Shown: positions 9,493 to 17,771, counted from the first letter of the stretch. The stretch: DNA of 64,000 nucleotides from Flavobacterium caeni (GCF_900101895.1 NZ_FMVF01000003.1:105215-169214), one strand, 5' to 3'. The notes: generated from the letters alone by a model not told the origin. Numbers and translations are program-made.

Positions 9493-10263
9493 TCAGTATT
9501 TTCGGCGCATCGCCTCTTCATACCGTTCGTTCACTTTCTCCCAATTGATCACATTGAAAAAGTTGTCGATGTAGTTTTTGCGTTTGTAGCGGAAGTTCAA
9601 ATAGTAGGCGTGCTCCCAAACATCCAGCCCCAAAATAGGCGTCCCTTTGACGGGCATGCCGGGCATAAGCGGGCTGTCCTGGTTGGGCGTCGCGGTGATT
9701 TGCAGTTTGCCTGCCTTGTCGGTCACGAGCCAAGCCCATCCCGAACCAAATTGTTTGGACGCCGCGTCGGCGAACAACGTCTTGAAATTTTCAAACGATC
9801 CGAAGTCGCGTTTGATCGAAACGGCCAGCGTGTCCTTGGCTTCGCCGCCTGCTTTGGGCGCCATGCCTTCAAAGAAAAGCGTATGGTTGTAGAAACCTCC
9901 GGCGTTGTTGCGCAAATCGGCGTTCGACATATCGACCTTGGCGACGATTTCCTCGATCGGCAATTTTTCGAGTTCGGTACCCACCAGCAAACGGTTCAGG
10001 TTGTTGGTGTAGGTGAGGTAGTGTTTCGAATAGTGGATTTCCATCGTGAGCGCATCGAGGTTGGGGGCGAGCGCATCGTAGGCGTATGGTAATTTGAGGA
10101 GCTGAAAAGCACCTTCGTCGGCGCGCACGTCGTCGGGTTGGCCGATCGTCATTTTTTCTTCGGCGGCGGGCAACGGAACCTCGACCACTTCCTTGAGTTT
10201 TTTGTCGTTGCAAGAGACGGCCGCAAAAGCAAGCGCCAGCGGTAAAATGAAACACTTTTTCAT
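9493..10263 (-). CDS. sod: Iron/manganese superoxide dismutase, predicted lipoprotein
   Basis: The 256-residue protein has a lipoprotein signal peptide (LAFAAVSC, lipobox Cys18) and a linker of about 35 residues, followed by a complete Fe/Mn-SOD. Metal ligands are H77 (MEIHYSKHY), H127 (FYNHTLFF), D214 and H218 (DVWEHAYY). It should dismutate superoxide outside the cytoplasm, anchored to a membrane. Most Fe/Mn-SODs lack any signal, so the lipoprotein form is notable. It is the last gene of the cdsA-psd-ACBP run, and its ATG lies only 3 bp after the ACBP stop codon, so co-transcription is likely. Whether iron or manganese is used cannot be decided here. Confidence 0.92.
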   Translation of the reverse strand: MKKCFILPLALAFAAVSCNDKKLKEVVEVPLPAAEEKMTIGQPDDVRADEGAFQLLKLPYAYDALAPNLDALTMEIHYSKHYLTYTNNLNRLLVGTELEKLPIEEIVAKVDMSNADLRNNAGGFYNHTLFFEGMAPKAGGEAKDTLAVSIKRDFGSFENFKTLFADAASKQFGSGWAWLVTDKAGKLQITATPNQDSPLMPGMPVKGTPILGLDVWEHAYYLNFRYKRKNYIDNFFNVINWEKVNERYEEAMRRKY

Positions 10264-10266
10264 GGC

Positions 10267-10530
10267 TTATTTGTTAAGTTCGTGGATGGCCTGGATGTAT
10301 AGTTCCTTGGCCTCGTCGATGGTGAGGTGGTTGATCTGGATCCACGCGTTGGTCTTGAACGCGTTGCGCAAATCGTTGGAGTTAAAGGACGAAGTAGGCG
10401 TACCCGACGTGGCCTTTTTGTAATAGGCGTACAAACGCAATTGCACGTCCTGCGGCAGGTCGGCCTGCAACATTTTGTCGGCAATCTCGATCGCTTCCTT
10501 AAAACGGGTATCTAAATCCTTCTCGGTCAT
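10267..10530 (-). CDS. Acyl-CoA-binding protein
   Basis: This 87-residue protein fits the four-helix ACBP family in length and pattern. It shows FKEAIEIADKM, then LRLYAYYKKATSG (the YxxYKxAT-type acyl-CoA contact region at about 34-43) and NAWIQ near 61-65 (family motif K-x-x-A-W). It would bind long-chain acyl-CoA thioesters in the cytoplasm and deliver them to lipid synthesis. Its ATG overlaps the psd stop codon by one base (TAATG), suggesting translational coupling. Placement after cdsA and psd supports a role in phospholipid supply. ACBP is found in a minority of bacteria; flavobacteria are one such group. Confidence 0.88.
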   Translation of the reverse strand: MTEKDLDTRFKEAIEIADKMLQADLPQDVQLRLYAYYKKATSGTPTSSFNSNDLRNAFKTNAWIQINHLTIDEAKELYIQAIHELNK

Positions 10531-11183
10531 TACGATTGGATGGCGATGACGGTTTTGCCGCCCACCGCTTTCTGGTTGAGTTTTACGTCTACTTTGGTGC
10601 CCAGCGGCAGGAACAAATCGACCCTTGAACCAAATTTGATGAAACCGGCATCGGTGCCTTGTACCACCTGCATGCCTTCCTGTGCATAGTTGACGATGCG
10701 TTTGGCCAACGCACCCGCGATTTGTCTGTAAAGGATCTCGCCAAAAATGCGGTTCTCGACCACCACGGTCGTACGTTCGTTTTCGGTGCTGGCCTTTGGA
10801 TGCCACGCCACGAGGTATTTACCCGGATGGTATTTGCTGTATTTCACTTTTCCGTTTACCGGATAACGCGTCACGTGTACGTTGATGGGCGACATGAAAA
10901 TCGAGACCTGCAGTCTTTTGTCCTTGAAATATTCGGGTTCCTCGACTTCCTCGATCACAACCACCTTGCCGTCTACGGGCGCGATGATGTGGTTGTCGCT
11001 GATGTCGGTTTCGCGTTTCGGATTCCGAAAGAACTGCAAAATCATCAACAGGAAGAACAAGACAATCAGTTGTAACGTCATCTCGAGCCACTCGGCATCG
11101 ATAAAATGTTCGATGACAAAAATCAGGATGACGGTCAGTGTCGTCGAAATGAGGATAATCTTTGCGCCTTCTTTATGAAACAT
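10530..11183 (-). CDS. psd: Phosphatidylserine decarboxylase proenzyme
   Basis: The 217-residue protein is the short (archaeal-type/PSD-B-like) form of phosphatidylserine decarboxylase. It makes phosphatidylethanolamine at the inner membrane. Two hydrophobic segments occupy about residues 8-25 and 36-52. The catalytic region includes MSPINVHVTRYPVNG at 98-111. The self-cleavage Gly-Ser is at 185-186 (FIKFGSRVDLFLP), which would yield the pyruvoyl group. Its start overlaps the end of cdsA by 11 bp and its stop overlaps the ACBP start, consistent with a tightly coupled phospholipid operon. Confidence 0.93.
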   Translation of the reverse strand: MFHKEGAKIILISTTLTVILIFVIEHFIDAEWLEMTLQLIVLFFLLMILQFFRNPKRETDISDNHIIAPVDGKVVVIEEVEEPEYFKDKRLQVSIFMSPINVHVTRYPVNGKVKYSKYHPGKYLVAWHPKASTENERTTVVVENRIFGEILYRQIAGALAKRIVNYAQEGMQVVQGTDAGFIKFGSRVDLFLPLGTKVDVKLNQKAVGGKTVIAIQS

Positions 11184-11973
11184 AATGTAGGGTTTGGTAC
11201 AACAAAAATACGAATGGTGCCACGAAAATTATGCTGTCGAGCCGGTCGAGAATGCCGCCGTGGCCGGGCATGATCTTACCGCTGTCCTTGACACCTGCGA
11301 GCCGTTTGAATTTGGATTCAATCAAATCGCCGATGGTGCCAAAAATACTAACCATGAGCGAAATCCCGATCCACAAAACAAGCGGCTCAAAAATAAGGTA
11401 TTTTGCGATAAGCACCGCGAAAATCAAGGCAAAAATAAGCCCGCCCAAAAAACCTTCGATCGTTTTTTTTGGGGAAATCCTTTCGAACAATTTGCGCTTG
11501 CCGATCGACTTTCCCACGACAAAGGCGAAGGTGTCGTTGGCCCAGATCAGGACAAAGATCCCGATGATGATGATGGGGTTGTAATTGCCCGAAATACAAG
11601 GGATTTTGGTGATTAATACGATGGGAAGAATCACATAGCCAATCAGGTATACGTATTTGGATGCCGTGTCAATCGGTCGTTGGTGTTTGCCGAACAAAAA
11701 CACCATGCATTTGACCGAAACCAGTAAAGTTGCAACAAGCAGCAGCCATTCGGTGGTTTGCGTGAGCGGAAAAAAAGCAAAAAGCAGGTAGGCGCCTATG
11801 GCGATCGCAATGGGAACAAATCGTTTGAGATGGACGAGTTCGCAAAACTCGGCGACGGCAATCAACAAAAAGATGCCAAACAACAACAAAAAACTCTGTA
11901 AATACAAGGTGGCCGCCACCAGTATCGCGATGTAGACAATACCCGACAGCGTTCTGGTGAGCGTTTCGTTCAT
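11173..11973 (-). CDS. cdsA: Phosphatidate cytidylyltransferase (CDP-diglyceride synthase)
   Basis: The 266-residue polytopic membrane protein has about eight hydrophobic segments. Near its C-terminus it carries the CDP-diglyceride synthase signature S-x(5)-KR-x(3)-KD-x-G..PGHGG-x-LDR-x-D (SKFKRLAGVKDSGKIMPGHG then GILDRLD). It converts phosphatidic acid and CTP to CDP-diacylglycerol, the precursor of phosphatidylserine and hence of the substrate for psd next door. It starts 1 bp after the stop codon of the LUD gene and overlaps psd, so the genes are probably co-transcribed. Confidence 0.95.
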   Translation of the reverse strand: MNETLTRTLSGIVYIAILVAATLYLQSFLLLFGIFLLIAVAEFCELVHLKRFVPIAIAIGAYLLFAFFPLTQTTEWLLLVATLLVSVKCMVFLFGKHQRPIDTASKYVYLIGYVILPIVLITKIPCISGNYNPIIIIGIFVLIWANDTFAFVVGKSIGKRKLFERISPKKTIEGFLGGLIFALIFAVLIAKYLIFEPLVLWIGISLMVSIFGTIGDLIESKFKRLAGVKDSGKIMPGHGGILDRLDSIIFVAPFVFLLYQTLHYVS

Positions 11974-11974
11974 G

Positions 11975-12577
11975 TTAGAGGTCTTCTAAAAGCAGCAGAT
12001 AGAGGTTTTTGGCCGAACTGCCGTATTGCAGAAAGTCTTCCTCCTTGGCCTTTTCGAAATACTTGATCGTGGTGATGTTGGTAGGGTAGTCCTTGTCGTA
12101 TTTTTTCTTGATCACGCGCAGCCCGTCGCTCTTGCTTTCGAGGATTTGGCTCGTGGTGGCGATGATCACGATGTTCACCGGCAAATCGTTGGGTTTGTTT
12201 TGCTTGATCTGGTTTGAGGAGAACAGGATCGATCCTTCGTCGGCAATCAAATTCTCGCAACTGGCGAGCAGAAATTTTGGATTGGTGACGTTCTTGTATT
12301 CGAGTTTGTTCTCGTCGAGCAGGTGGTGTAATTTGGGCTCGAAACAAATCGCTTCGCACTCGAACCAATCGTTTTCTTCGAGTATGTTTTCAAACTGTTC
12401 CTTTACTTCGTCGAGGTTCTCGCAATACAGGAATTTGCCTCCGTTTTTCTTAAAATTGAAGGTGAACTTTTCGTCGGCCGGAGCAGATAGATTGGCTTGC
12501 AGGTTGTTGAATTCGCTTTCCTTTTCCTCGTCGGAAGCATCATTACCAGTACCAAAAAATTTCCTGAAAAGACTCAT
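11975..12577 (-). CDS. LUD domain protein (LutC/YkgG-like)
   Basis: The 200-residue protein resembles the LUD (LutC-type) fold. It has a long charged N-terminal region, an alpha/beta core, and SCENLIADEGSILFSSNQ at about 120-138, matching the LUD pattern 'A-(D/E)-T-G-(T/S)-I'. LUD proteins act in lactate oxidation complexes, but this stand-alone form between ftsH and cdsA is a conserved flavobacterial arrangement of unknown function. A terminator at 12625-12667 separates it from ftsH, so it probably opens the LUD-cdsA-psd-ACBP-sod unit with its own promoter. Confidence 0.75.
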   Translation of the reverse strand: MSLFRKFFGTGNDASDEEKESEFNNLQANLSAPADEKFTFNFKKNGGKFLYCENLDEVKEQFENILEENDWFECEAICFEPKLHHLLDENKLEYKNVTNPKFLLASCENLIADEGSILFSSNQIKQNKPNDLPVNIVIIATTSQILESKSDGLRVIKKKYDKDYPTNITTIKYFEKAKEEDFLQYGSSAKNLYLLLLEDL

Positions 12578-12624
12578 AGAATGGGCGCAGTGGTTTAGTT
12601 AACGTTTTGAAAACATTCAAAGAT

Positions 12625-12667
12625 AAAAAAATCTTATTTCAAAAACGTTGAAATAAGATTTTTTTTA
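12625..12667. terminator. Strong hairpin between ftsH and LUD gene
   Basis: AAATCTTATTTCAA pairs with TTGAAATAAGATTT, flanked by A and T tracts, 18 bp after the ftsH stop codon on the minus strand. Confidence 0.88.
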
Positions 12668-12684
12668 AAAATCACGCTGTTTTC

Positions 12685-14607
12685 TTACAAATCCTTCTCT
12701 TCCTGCAAGTTACTGTCAAAAGTACGCTTGCCGAAAATCGCTTCGAGGTCGTCTTTGAAAATGACTTCCTTTTCGATCAGGATGTCGGCCAACTGGTTCA
12801 GCTTGTCCTTGTTTTCTTCGAGGATTTGGATCGCACGTTGGTACTGGCTTTCGATCAAGGCAGAAATCTCCTTGTCGATGAGCTCGGCCGTTTCCTCGGA
12901 GTACGGTTTCGAGAAATTGTATTCGTTTTGACCCGTTGAATCGTAATAGGTTACGTTGCCGATCTTGTCGTTCAAACCGTAAATGGTGACCATCGCACGT
13001 GCCTGTTTGGTCACTTTTTCGAGGTCGCTGAGCGCACCGGTCGAGATGCGGTCGAAGGTCACTTTCTCGGCTGCGCGTCCGCCCATGGTGGCGCACATTT
13101 CGTCGAGCATCTGGTCTGGACGAACGATAAGGCGTTCTTCTGGCAAGTACCAGGCCGCACCCAGGCTTTGTCCGCGTGGTACGATTGTTACCTTGACGAG
13201 CGGTGCCGCGTGTTCGAGCATCCAGCTCACCGTGGCGTGGCCCGCTTCGTGGATCGCGATGGCTTTCTTTTCGTCGGGTGTGACGATTTTATTTTTCTTC
13301 TCGAGTCCGCCGACGATACGGTCTACGGCATCCAGGAAGTCTTGTTTGTCTACGGCTTTTTTGTCTTTTCTGGCGGCAATCAACGCGGCTTCGTTACATA
13401 CGTTGGCGATGTCGGCACCTGAAAAACCAGGGGTTTGTTTGGCCAGGAAATCGGTATCGAGTTCCTCGACTTTTTTGAGTGGCGCCAAATGTACTTCGAA
13501 GATTTCTTTTCGTTCGCGAATGTCCGGCAAATCGACAAAAATCTGACGGTCGAAACGGCCCGCGCGCATCAGCGCCTTGTCGAGTACGTCGGCGCGGTTG
13601 GTGGCGGCCAGTACGATGACATTAGAGTTCGACCCGAACCCGTCCATTTCGGTAAGCAACTGGTTGAGCGTGTTTTCGCGTTCGTCGTTGCCGCCCGAGA
13701 AATTGTTCTTGCCACGTGCGCGTCCTACCGCATCGATCTCGTCGATGAAGATGATGGCCGGCGCTTTTTCCTTGGCCTGCTTGAACAAATCGCGAACGCG
13801 CGAGGCACCTACGCCCACAAACATTTCGACAAAATCGGAACCAGACAGCGAGAAGAACGGCACTTTGGCTTCGCCGGCAACCGCCTTGGCCAGCAACGTT
13901 TTACCCGTTCCCGGAGGCCCGACCAAAAGCGCACCTTTCGGGATCTTGCCACCTATGCTGGTATATTTTTCAGGGTTTTTGAGGAATTCTACGATCTCCT
14001 GGATTTCTTCCTTGGCGCCTTCGAGTCCGGCCACGTCCTTGAACGTCGTCTTGATGTCGGTCTTTTCGTCGAACAAACGTGCCTTCGATTTACCGATGTT
14101 GAAGATCTGGCCACCGCCACCTGCACCGCCGCTGCTCATCTTGCGCATGATGTAAATCCACAGGCCAAAGATGATGACAATCGAAAAGATGTTGATGAAG
14201 TCGGACCAATTGCTTTTTTGCTGGAAGCTGAATTCCTTGAGTTTGCCTTGCGTGACGGCGTCTTCCATCTTTTTCTGGAAGATTTCGTCGTTGCCGATGT
14301 CGAACACATAATGCGGTCCGGCATTGACGCGGTTGAAAAGGTCTTTCTTGGGAACATCCTTGTGCTCGGGTTTGGTCAGCGAAGCAGGATTCAGGAACAC
14401 TTCGGCCTCGGCCTTGTTGTAGATGATGACCTTGGCCACATCGCCGTGCTCGAGATAGGTGTTGAATTTAGAAGATGTCGTTCGGGCCGGATCCTTGAAA
14501 TTCGATCCGCCTCCGCTGACAAAAATCGAAGCGAAAATCAGAAAGATCACGCCGTAAATAAGCCACGGGCTGATCCTCATTCTATTGGGATTGGGTTTGT
14601 TATCCAT
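12685..14607 (-). CDS. ftsH: ATP-dependent zinc metalloprotease FtsH
   Basis: The 640-residue membrane protease degrades membrane and regulatory proteins. A transmembrane helix at 13-30 is followed by a periplasmic FtsH_ext domain, a second helix at about 138-155, and a Gly-rich linker. The AAA domain has Walker A GPPGTGKT (230-237), Walker B IIFIDEID (286-293) and the SRH region through GRFDR. The zinc motif HEAGH (454-458) begins the peptidase domain. The ATG at 14607 gives [15 protein letters not shown], as in relatives; upstream codons overlap the rsfS end and were rejected. It lies 14 bp after rsfS and is presumably co-transcribed with it. Confidence 0.97.
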   Translation of the reverse strand: MDNKPNPNRMRISPWLIYGVIFLIFASIFVSGGGSNFKDPARTTSSKFNTYLEHGDVAKVIIYNKAEAEVFLNPASLTKPEHKDVPKKDLFNRVNAGPHYVFDIGNDEIFQKKMEDAVTQGKLKEFSFQQKSNWSDFINIFSIVIIFGLWIYIMRKMSSGGAGGGGQIFNIGKSKARLFDEKTDIKTTFKDVAGLEGAKEEIQEIVEFLKNPEKYTSIGGKIPKGALLVGPPGTGKTLLAKAVAGEAKVPFFSLSGSDFVEMFVGVGASRVRDLFKQAKEKAPAIIFIDEIDAVGRARGKNNFSGGNDERENTLNQLLTEMDGFGSNSNVIVLAATNRADVLDKALMRAGRFDRQIFVDLPDIRERKEIFEVHLAPLKKVEELDTDFLAKQTPGFSGADIANVCNEAALIAARKDKKAVDKQDFLDAVDRIVGGLEKKNKIVTPDEKKAIAIHEAGHATVSWMLEHAAPLVKVTIVPRGQSLGAAWYLPEERLIVRPDQMLDEMCATMGGRAAEKVTFDRISTGALSDLEKVTKQARAMVTIYGLNDKIGNVTYYDSTGQNEYNFSKPYSEETAELIDKEISALIESQYQRAIQILEENKDKLNQLADILIEKEVIFKDDLEAIFGKRTFDSNLQEEKDL

Positions 14608-14621
14608 CGGATTACGTGCTT

Positions 14622-14993
14622 TTAGTAGTTGGTTTGGATGGTGGTGATTTTGGCGTCGCCCCAAAGACTCTCAATATTGTAGTACTCGCGGATGTGTTTT
14701 TGGAACACATGCACGACGATGTTGACATAGTCCATGAGCACCCATTCGGCGTTGTCTGCGCCTTCTACGTGCCACGGCTTGTCTTTTAATTCTTTGGATA
14801 CGGTTTTTTGGACCGAGTTGACGATGGCATTGACCTGAGTATTGGAGTTGCCGTTGCAGATGATGAAATAGTCGCAGGCCGCGTTGTCTATTTCCCTCAA
14901 ATCCAGGATGTCGATGTCGTTTCCTTTTACTTCTTCGATACCCTTGATGATGTTGGCCAATAAAACATCATTGTTTATATTCTTTTTCGTCAT
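14622..14993 (-). CDS. rsfS: Ribosomal silencing factor RsfS
   Basis: The 123-residue protein is a full-length RsfS/Iojap domain. It shows IDILDLREIDNAACDYFIIC at about 27-46, the conserved W-H-V-E-G (PWHVEG) and the D-Y-x-(N/D)-I-V-V-H-V-F motif (DYVNIVVHVF). RsfS binds ribosomal protein L14 and blocks subunit joining when nutrients are limiting. It is the first gene of the rsfS-ftsH unit. On the minus strand, a TAACTTTG box at 15016-15023 places the likely promoter 23 bp before its ATG. Confidence 0.94.
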   Translation of the reverse strand: MTKKNINNDVLLANIIKGIEEVKGNDIDILDLREIDNAACDYFIICNGNSNTQVNAIVNSVQKTVSKELKDKPWHVEGADNAEWVLMDYVNIVVHVFQKHIREYYNIESLWGDAKITTIQTNY

Positions 14994-15015
14994 TTACTAA
15001 TTCTGTATAAGTGTG

Positions 15016-15045
15016 CAAAGTTACCATTTTTTGTGATTAAATTTG
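15016..15045. promoter_or_regulatory. Divergent promoter boxes for rsfS (minus) and birA (plus)
   Basis: TAACTTTG on the minus strand (15016-15023) and TAAATTTG on the plus strand (15038-15045) both match the Bacteroidota -7 box TAnnTTTG. No convincing TTG -33 box is visible for either. Confidence 0.5.
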
Positions 15046-15086
15046 AACCTTAACACAAGATTAAATTCAGCCACAACAAATTTCGT

Positions 15087-15803
15087 ATGCGCTTTGTCAA
15101 ATTGGATGCCACTCGTTCGACCAACGATTTTTTAAAGGAATTATCGGCCGCCGAACCTCTCGAAAACTTTACCGTTGTCAGTGCCGAAAGCCAGACCCAA
15201 GGAAAGGGTCAAATGGGTGCTGTTTGGACGTCGGAAGCTGGTAAAAATCTGACAATGAGTGTTTTGGCAAAAGATGTAGTTGCCGATATCCAATCGGTGT
15301 TTTTGCTCAATGCCGCCGTAGCGACCGCGGTTGTTGATGTTTTGAAACGGCATGCCATTCCGCAGCTGCAAATCAAGTGGCCAAACGACATAATGGCAGG
15401 AAATAAGAAAGTTGGCGGGATTTTAATCGAAAACAGCTTCAAAAGCGATGGCAGCGTGTCGTCTGTTGTCGGGCTCGGACTCAATGTGAACCAAACCAAT
15501 TTTAACGGATTGCCGCAGGCCTCTTCGCTTTCGTTGGCCACCGGGCGCATGTTCGACCGCGATGAATTGCTCGTTCAGATTGCCGAAGCCGTCAAGGAAA
15601 ATGCGGGGCAACTCGAACCAGCTTGGGAAAGATACTCCAGCCTTTTGTTTCGAAAGGGCGTCCCTACGGCGTTCCAACTTCCGAACGGGGAACGCTTTAT
15701 GGGGATCATTGCCGATGTAACTTTAGAAGGAAAACTGCAGGTGCAACTCGAGGACGGTTCTTTGGTTGTGTTTGGGATCAAGGAGATCCAAATGCTGTAT
15801 TAA
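15087..15803 (+). CDS. birA: Biotin--[acetyl-CoA-carboxylase] ligase, class I
   Basis: The 238-residue enzyme activates biotin with ATP and attaches it to the biotin carboxyl carrier protein. It has the biotinyl-AMP loop G-x-G-x-x-G-x-x-W (GKGQMGAVW, 39-47), KWPNDIM (97-103) and GGILIE. It starts directly with the catalytic domain and lacks the N-terminal helix-turn-helix of regulatory BirA, so it is a ligase only. The C-terminal SH3-like domain is present (about 190-238). It diverges from rsfS across 93 bp. Confidence 0.93.
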   Translation: MRFVKLDATRSTNDFLKELSAAEPLENFTVVSAESQTQGKGQMGAVWTSEAGKNLTMSVLAKDVVADIQSVFLLNAAVATAVVDVLKRHAIPQLQIKWPNDIMAGNKKVGGILIENSFKSDGSVSSVVGLGLNVNQTNFNGLPQASSLSLATGRMFDRDELLVQIAEAVKENAGQLEPAWERYSSLLFRKGVPTAFQLPNGERFMGIIADVTLEGKLQVQLEDGSLVVFGIKEIQMLY

Positions 15804-15880
15804 ATCAACGAATCACACTTGCCGCAAACCATTCCACGCGCCAAAAAAGCGCTTCCATACAAATAAAATTTTTAGAAAAT

Positions 15881-15997
15881 ATACAGATTATCTGTATCCA
15901 ACCTAACTTTTTATTCGGTAGGGGATACCTTCATAGCCCCCTTCCCTAGAGCTAAAATACAATTTTTGAAGATTAGTTCCTTACAGAAAAACTGTAA
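15881..15997 (+). repeat. Palindrome-flanked dispersed element, copy A
   Basis: The left palindrome is ATACAGATTATCTGTAT (15881-15897) and the right is TTACAGAAAAACTGTAA (15981-15997). Between them are TAGGGGA / TTCCCTA arms (15919-15925, 15942-15948) and the shared string AAAATACAATTTTT. It lies between the convergent birA and SRPBCC genes. Copies B and C are at 22321-22440 and 36971-37115. Confidence 0.7.
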
Positions 15998-16046
15998 ATC
16001 GCAAACACATTCGAAAATGCCATGTGCTTTTTTGCAGGTACAATAA

Positions 16047-16439
16047 CTACAGTTTGCCCATGTTCCCGGCCAGCGTCTCGATGAATTTAGAGATCGGCCC
16101 TTTGACCATCATGGCCATCATCGCGTTGAATTCGCCTTGGAAAAACAATTGTACGTCCGACTTGTTATCGGCCACAGGATCGATCTTGGCTTCGAGCGAA
16201 AAAGGCAATTTGTCGCTCGCCGCGCCCAAAAGCAACTTATTTGGAGCCGATTTTTCCTTCATCTTGAGTTTGATTTCGGGCATGCCCTTGAGCCCAAAGA
16301 TAAACGAATCGTCGCCTGTAACTTCGAACTTGGCGATCGTATCGGGCATCAATTTCTCGAAGTTCTTGACATCGGACAATTGATCGAATAAATATTGCGC
16401 AGATTGGTCTACGCTAACCTTTGGACTTTCTAGATTCAT
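16047..16439 (-). CDS. SRPBCC-fold protein (CoxG-like/Polyketide_cyc-like)
   Basis: The 130-residue protein has the START/SRPBCC layout: an initial strand (SPKVSVDQS), the helix SAQYLFDQLSDVKNFEKLMP, alternating strands, and a long C-terminal helix ending FIETLAGNMGKL. Such proteins bind hydrophobic ligands. Neither ligand nor pathway is known here. It lies 41 bp downstream of pyrE on the same strand and may be co-transcribed with it, an arrangement I recall from other flavobacteria. No signal peptide is present, so it should be cytoplasmic. Confidence 0.75.
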   Translation of the reverse strand: MNLESPKVSVDQSAQYLFDQLSDVKNFEKLMPDTIAKFEVTGDDSFIFGLKGMPEIKLKMKEKSAPNKLLLGAASDKLPFSLEAKIDPVADNKSDVQLFFQGEFNAMMAMMVKGPISKFIETLAGNMGKL

Positions 16440-16480
16440 TATTTTGAATGATAAATTTTAAATTTTGAATGGGCCGAGGA

Positions 16481-17128
16481 TCAAACTTCGACGCCCCACA
16501 CATCGGGATGCACGCTCCATTCGCTCAGCGTGGCTTGCTCTTCCTCGGTGATGTATTTTTTGGCGACGGCCAATGTGAGCAAGCTTGGGTAGTTGCTCAG
16601 CGTATACAAATCGACGTGGGCCTGTTTGAAGTTCTCTTCGGCGACCTCGAATCCGTAGGTGAAAATCGCGGCCATTCCCTTGACGTTGGCGCCCGCTTCG
16701 CGCAAGGCTTCGACGGCCATGAGGCTGCTTTTTCCCGTACTGATCAGATCCTCGACCACCACCACGTTTTGTCCTTTTTGCAAAAAGCCCTCGACCTGGT
16801 TTTGGCGTCCGTGTTTCTTGGGTTCGGGACGCACATAAACAAACGGCAATCCCATGCTTTCGGCAACCAAAACACCAATGCCAATCGCACCCGTTGCCAC
16901 ACCCGCAATCACGTCGGGTTTCCCGAATTGTTTTTCGATGTTTTTCGAGAATTCGTCGCGGATGTAGTTGCGGATTACCGGAAAAGACAGCGTCATCCTG
17001 TTGTCGCAATAAATAGGCGATTTCCAACCCGAAGCCCATGTAAAAGGATTTTTCGGATTCAATTTAATTGCATTTATTTGCAAAAGCAATTCGGCGGTTT
17101 TTTCGGCTGTATCTTTATTAAAAATCAT
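16481..17128 (-). CDS. pyrE: Orotate phosphoribosyltransferase
   Basis: The 215-residue enzyme converts orotate and PRPP to orotidine monophosphate in pyrimidine synthesis. The PRPP motif VVVVEDLISTGKSS is at 122-135, and PEPKKHG (101-107) gives the catalytic lysine region. The ATG at 17128 yields MIFNKDTAEKTAELL; 17 further codons upstream exist in frame but overlap the divergent Nudix gene and the likely promoter. A TTG-N18-TACATTTG promoter (17134-17162, minus) predicts a transcript starting about one base before the ATG. The leader would be almost absent. Other pyr genes (pyrR, pyrB) lie 43 kb away in this window. Confidence 0.95.
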   Translation of the reverse strand: MIFNKDTAEKTAELLLQINAIKLNPKNPFTWASGWKSPIYCDNRMTLSFPVIRNYIRDEFSKNIEKQFGKPDVIAGVATGAIGIGVLVAESMGLPFVYVRPEPKKHGRQNQVEGFLQKGQNVVVVEDLISTGKSSLMAVEALREAGANVKGMAAIFTYGFEVAEENFKQAHVDLYTLSNYPSLLTLAVAKKYITEEEQATLSEWSVHPDVWGVEV

Positions 17129-17133
17129 AGTTA

Positions 17134-17162
17134 CAAATGTATAAAGTTTTTGTAAACGACAA
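17134..17162 (-). promoter_or_regulatory. pyrE promoter inside the start of the Nudix gene
   Basis: On the minus strand TTG (17162-17160), an 18-bp spacer and TACATTTG (17141-17134) match the flavobacterial consensus. Using the SRP RNA start as a ruler (5 bases after the box), transcription would start near 17129. Confidence 0.6.
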
Positions 17163-17739
17163 ACCACTTTTTTTGACAAATGAGATTGTTAAGGAGACCG
17201 ATTTCCAGTTGTTTTTGCTAGAGAGCATTGACATCGAACAGCTTATCGTCAAAATGTTCAACGGCAAGATCGACAAGGCTTATTTGTACTATCCGGACGA
17301 AAAAGAAATCCTCAAGAAACTCAAGGAAAAAATTCCGGTGCAAAAGGCCGGCGGCGGGCTTGTCTATAATCAAAATGGAGACGTGTTGTTCATCTTCCGC
17401 AACGGCAAATGGGATTTACCCAAAGGCGGCATCGAAAAAAATGAGGAGATCGAATTCACGGCCTTACGCGAAGTGCAAGAAGAAACCGGCGTGTCCAAAC
17501 TCAAGCTCGGACGCAAACTCCAAAAGACCTATCACATCTTCAAACGCAACGGCAAATACAAATTAAAAGTCACGCATTGGTTCGAAATGACCACGACGTT
17601 TCAAGGAACCCCGCAGCCGCAAGCCGAGGAAGGCATCGAAAAAGTCGCCTGGCTCAATCCCTCGCAAATCCAGCAGGCGTTGCAGAATTCGTACGAAAAC
17701 ATCAAATTGTTGTTTGAAACAGAAAAGCTCCTGGAATAG
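17137..17739 (+). CDS. NUDIX hydrolase
   Basis: The 200-residue protein has a perfect Nudix box G-x5-E-x7-R-E-V-Q-E-E-T-G-V at 97-119. An N-terminal extension of about 65 residues precedes the Nudix core. The family hydrolyses nucleoside diphosphates linked to another moiety; the substrate here is unknown. Divergence from pyrE is extremely tight: only 8 bp separate the two start codons, so each gene's promoter must lie in the other's coding sequence. Its own -7 box may be TATCTTTA just inside pyrE. Confidence 0.9.
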   Translation: MYKVFVNDKPLFLTNEIVKETDFQLFLLESIDIEQLIVKMFNGKIDKAYLYYPDEKEILKKLKEKIPVQKAGGGLVYNQNGDVLFIFRNGKWDLPKGGIEKNEEIEFTALREVQEETGVSKLKLGRKLQKTYHIFKRNGKYKLKVTHWFEMTTTFQGTPQPQAEEGIEKVAWLNPSQIQQALQNSYENIKLLFETEKLLE

Positions 17740-17750
17740 GAGCTTTTCTT
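17723..17750 (+). terminator. Terminator overlapping the Nudix stop codon
   Basis: The AAAAGCTCCT / AGGAGCTTTT stem has the TAG stop codon at the edge of its loop (loop GGAAT), followed by CTT. Confidence 0.85.
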
Positions 17751-17771
17751 ATTTCATCAAGATCGGTTGAT

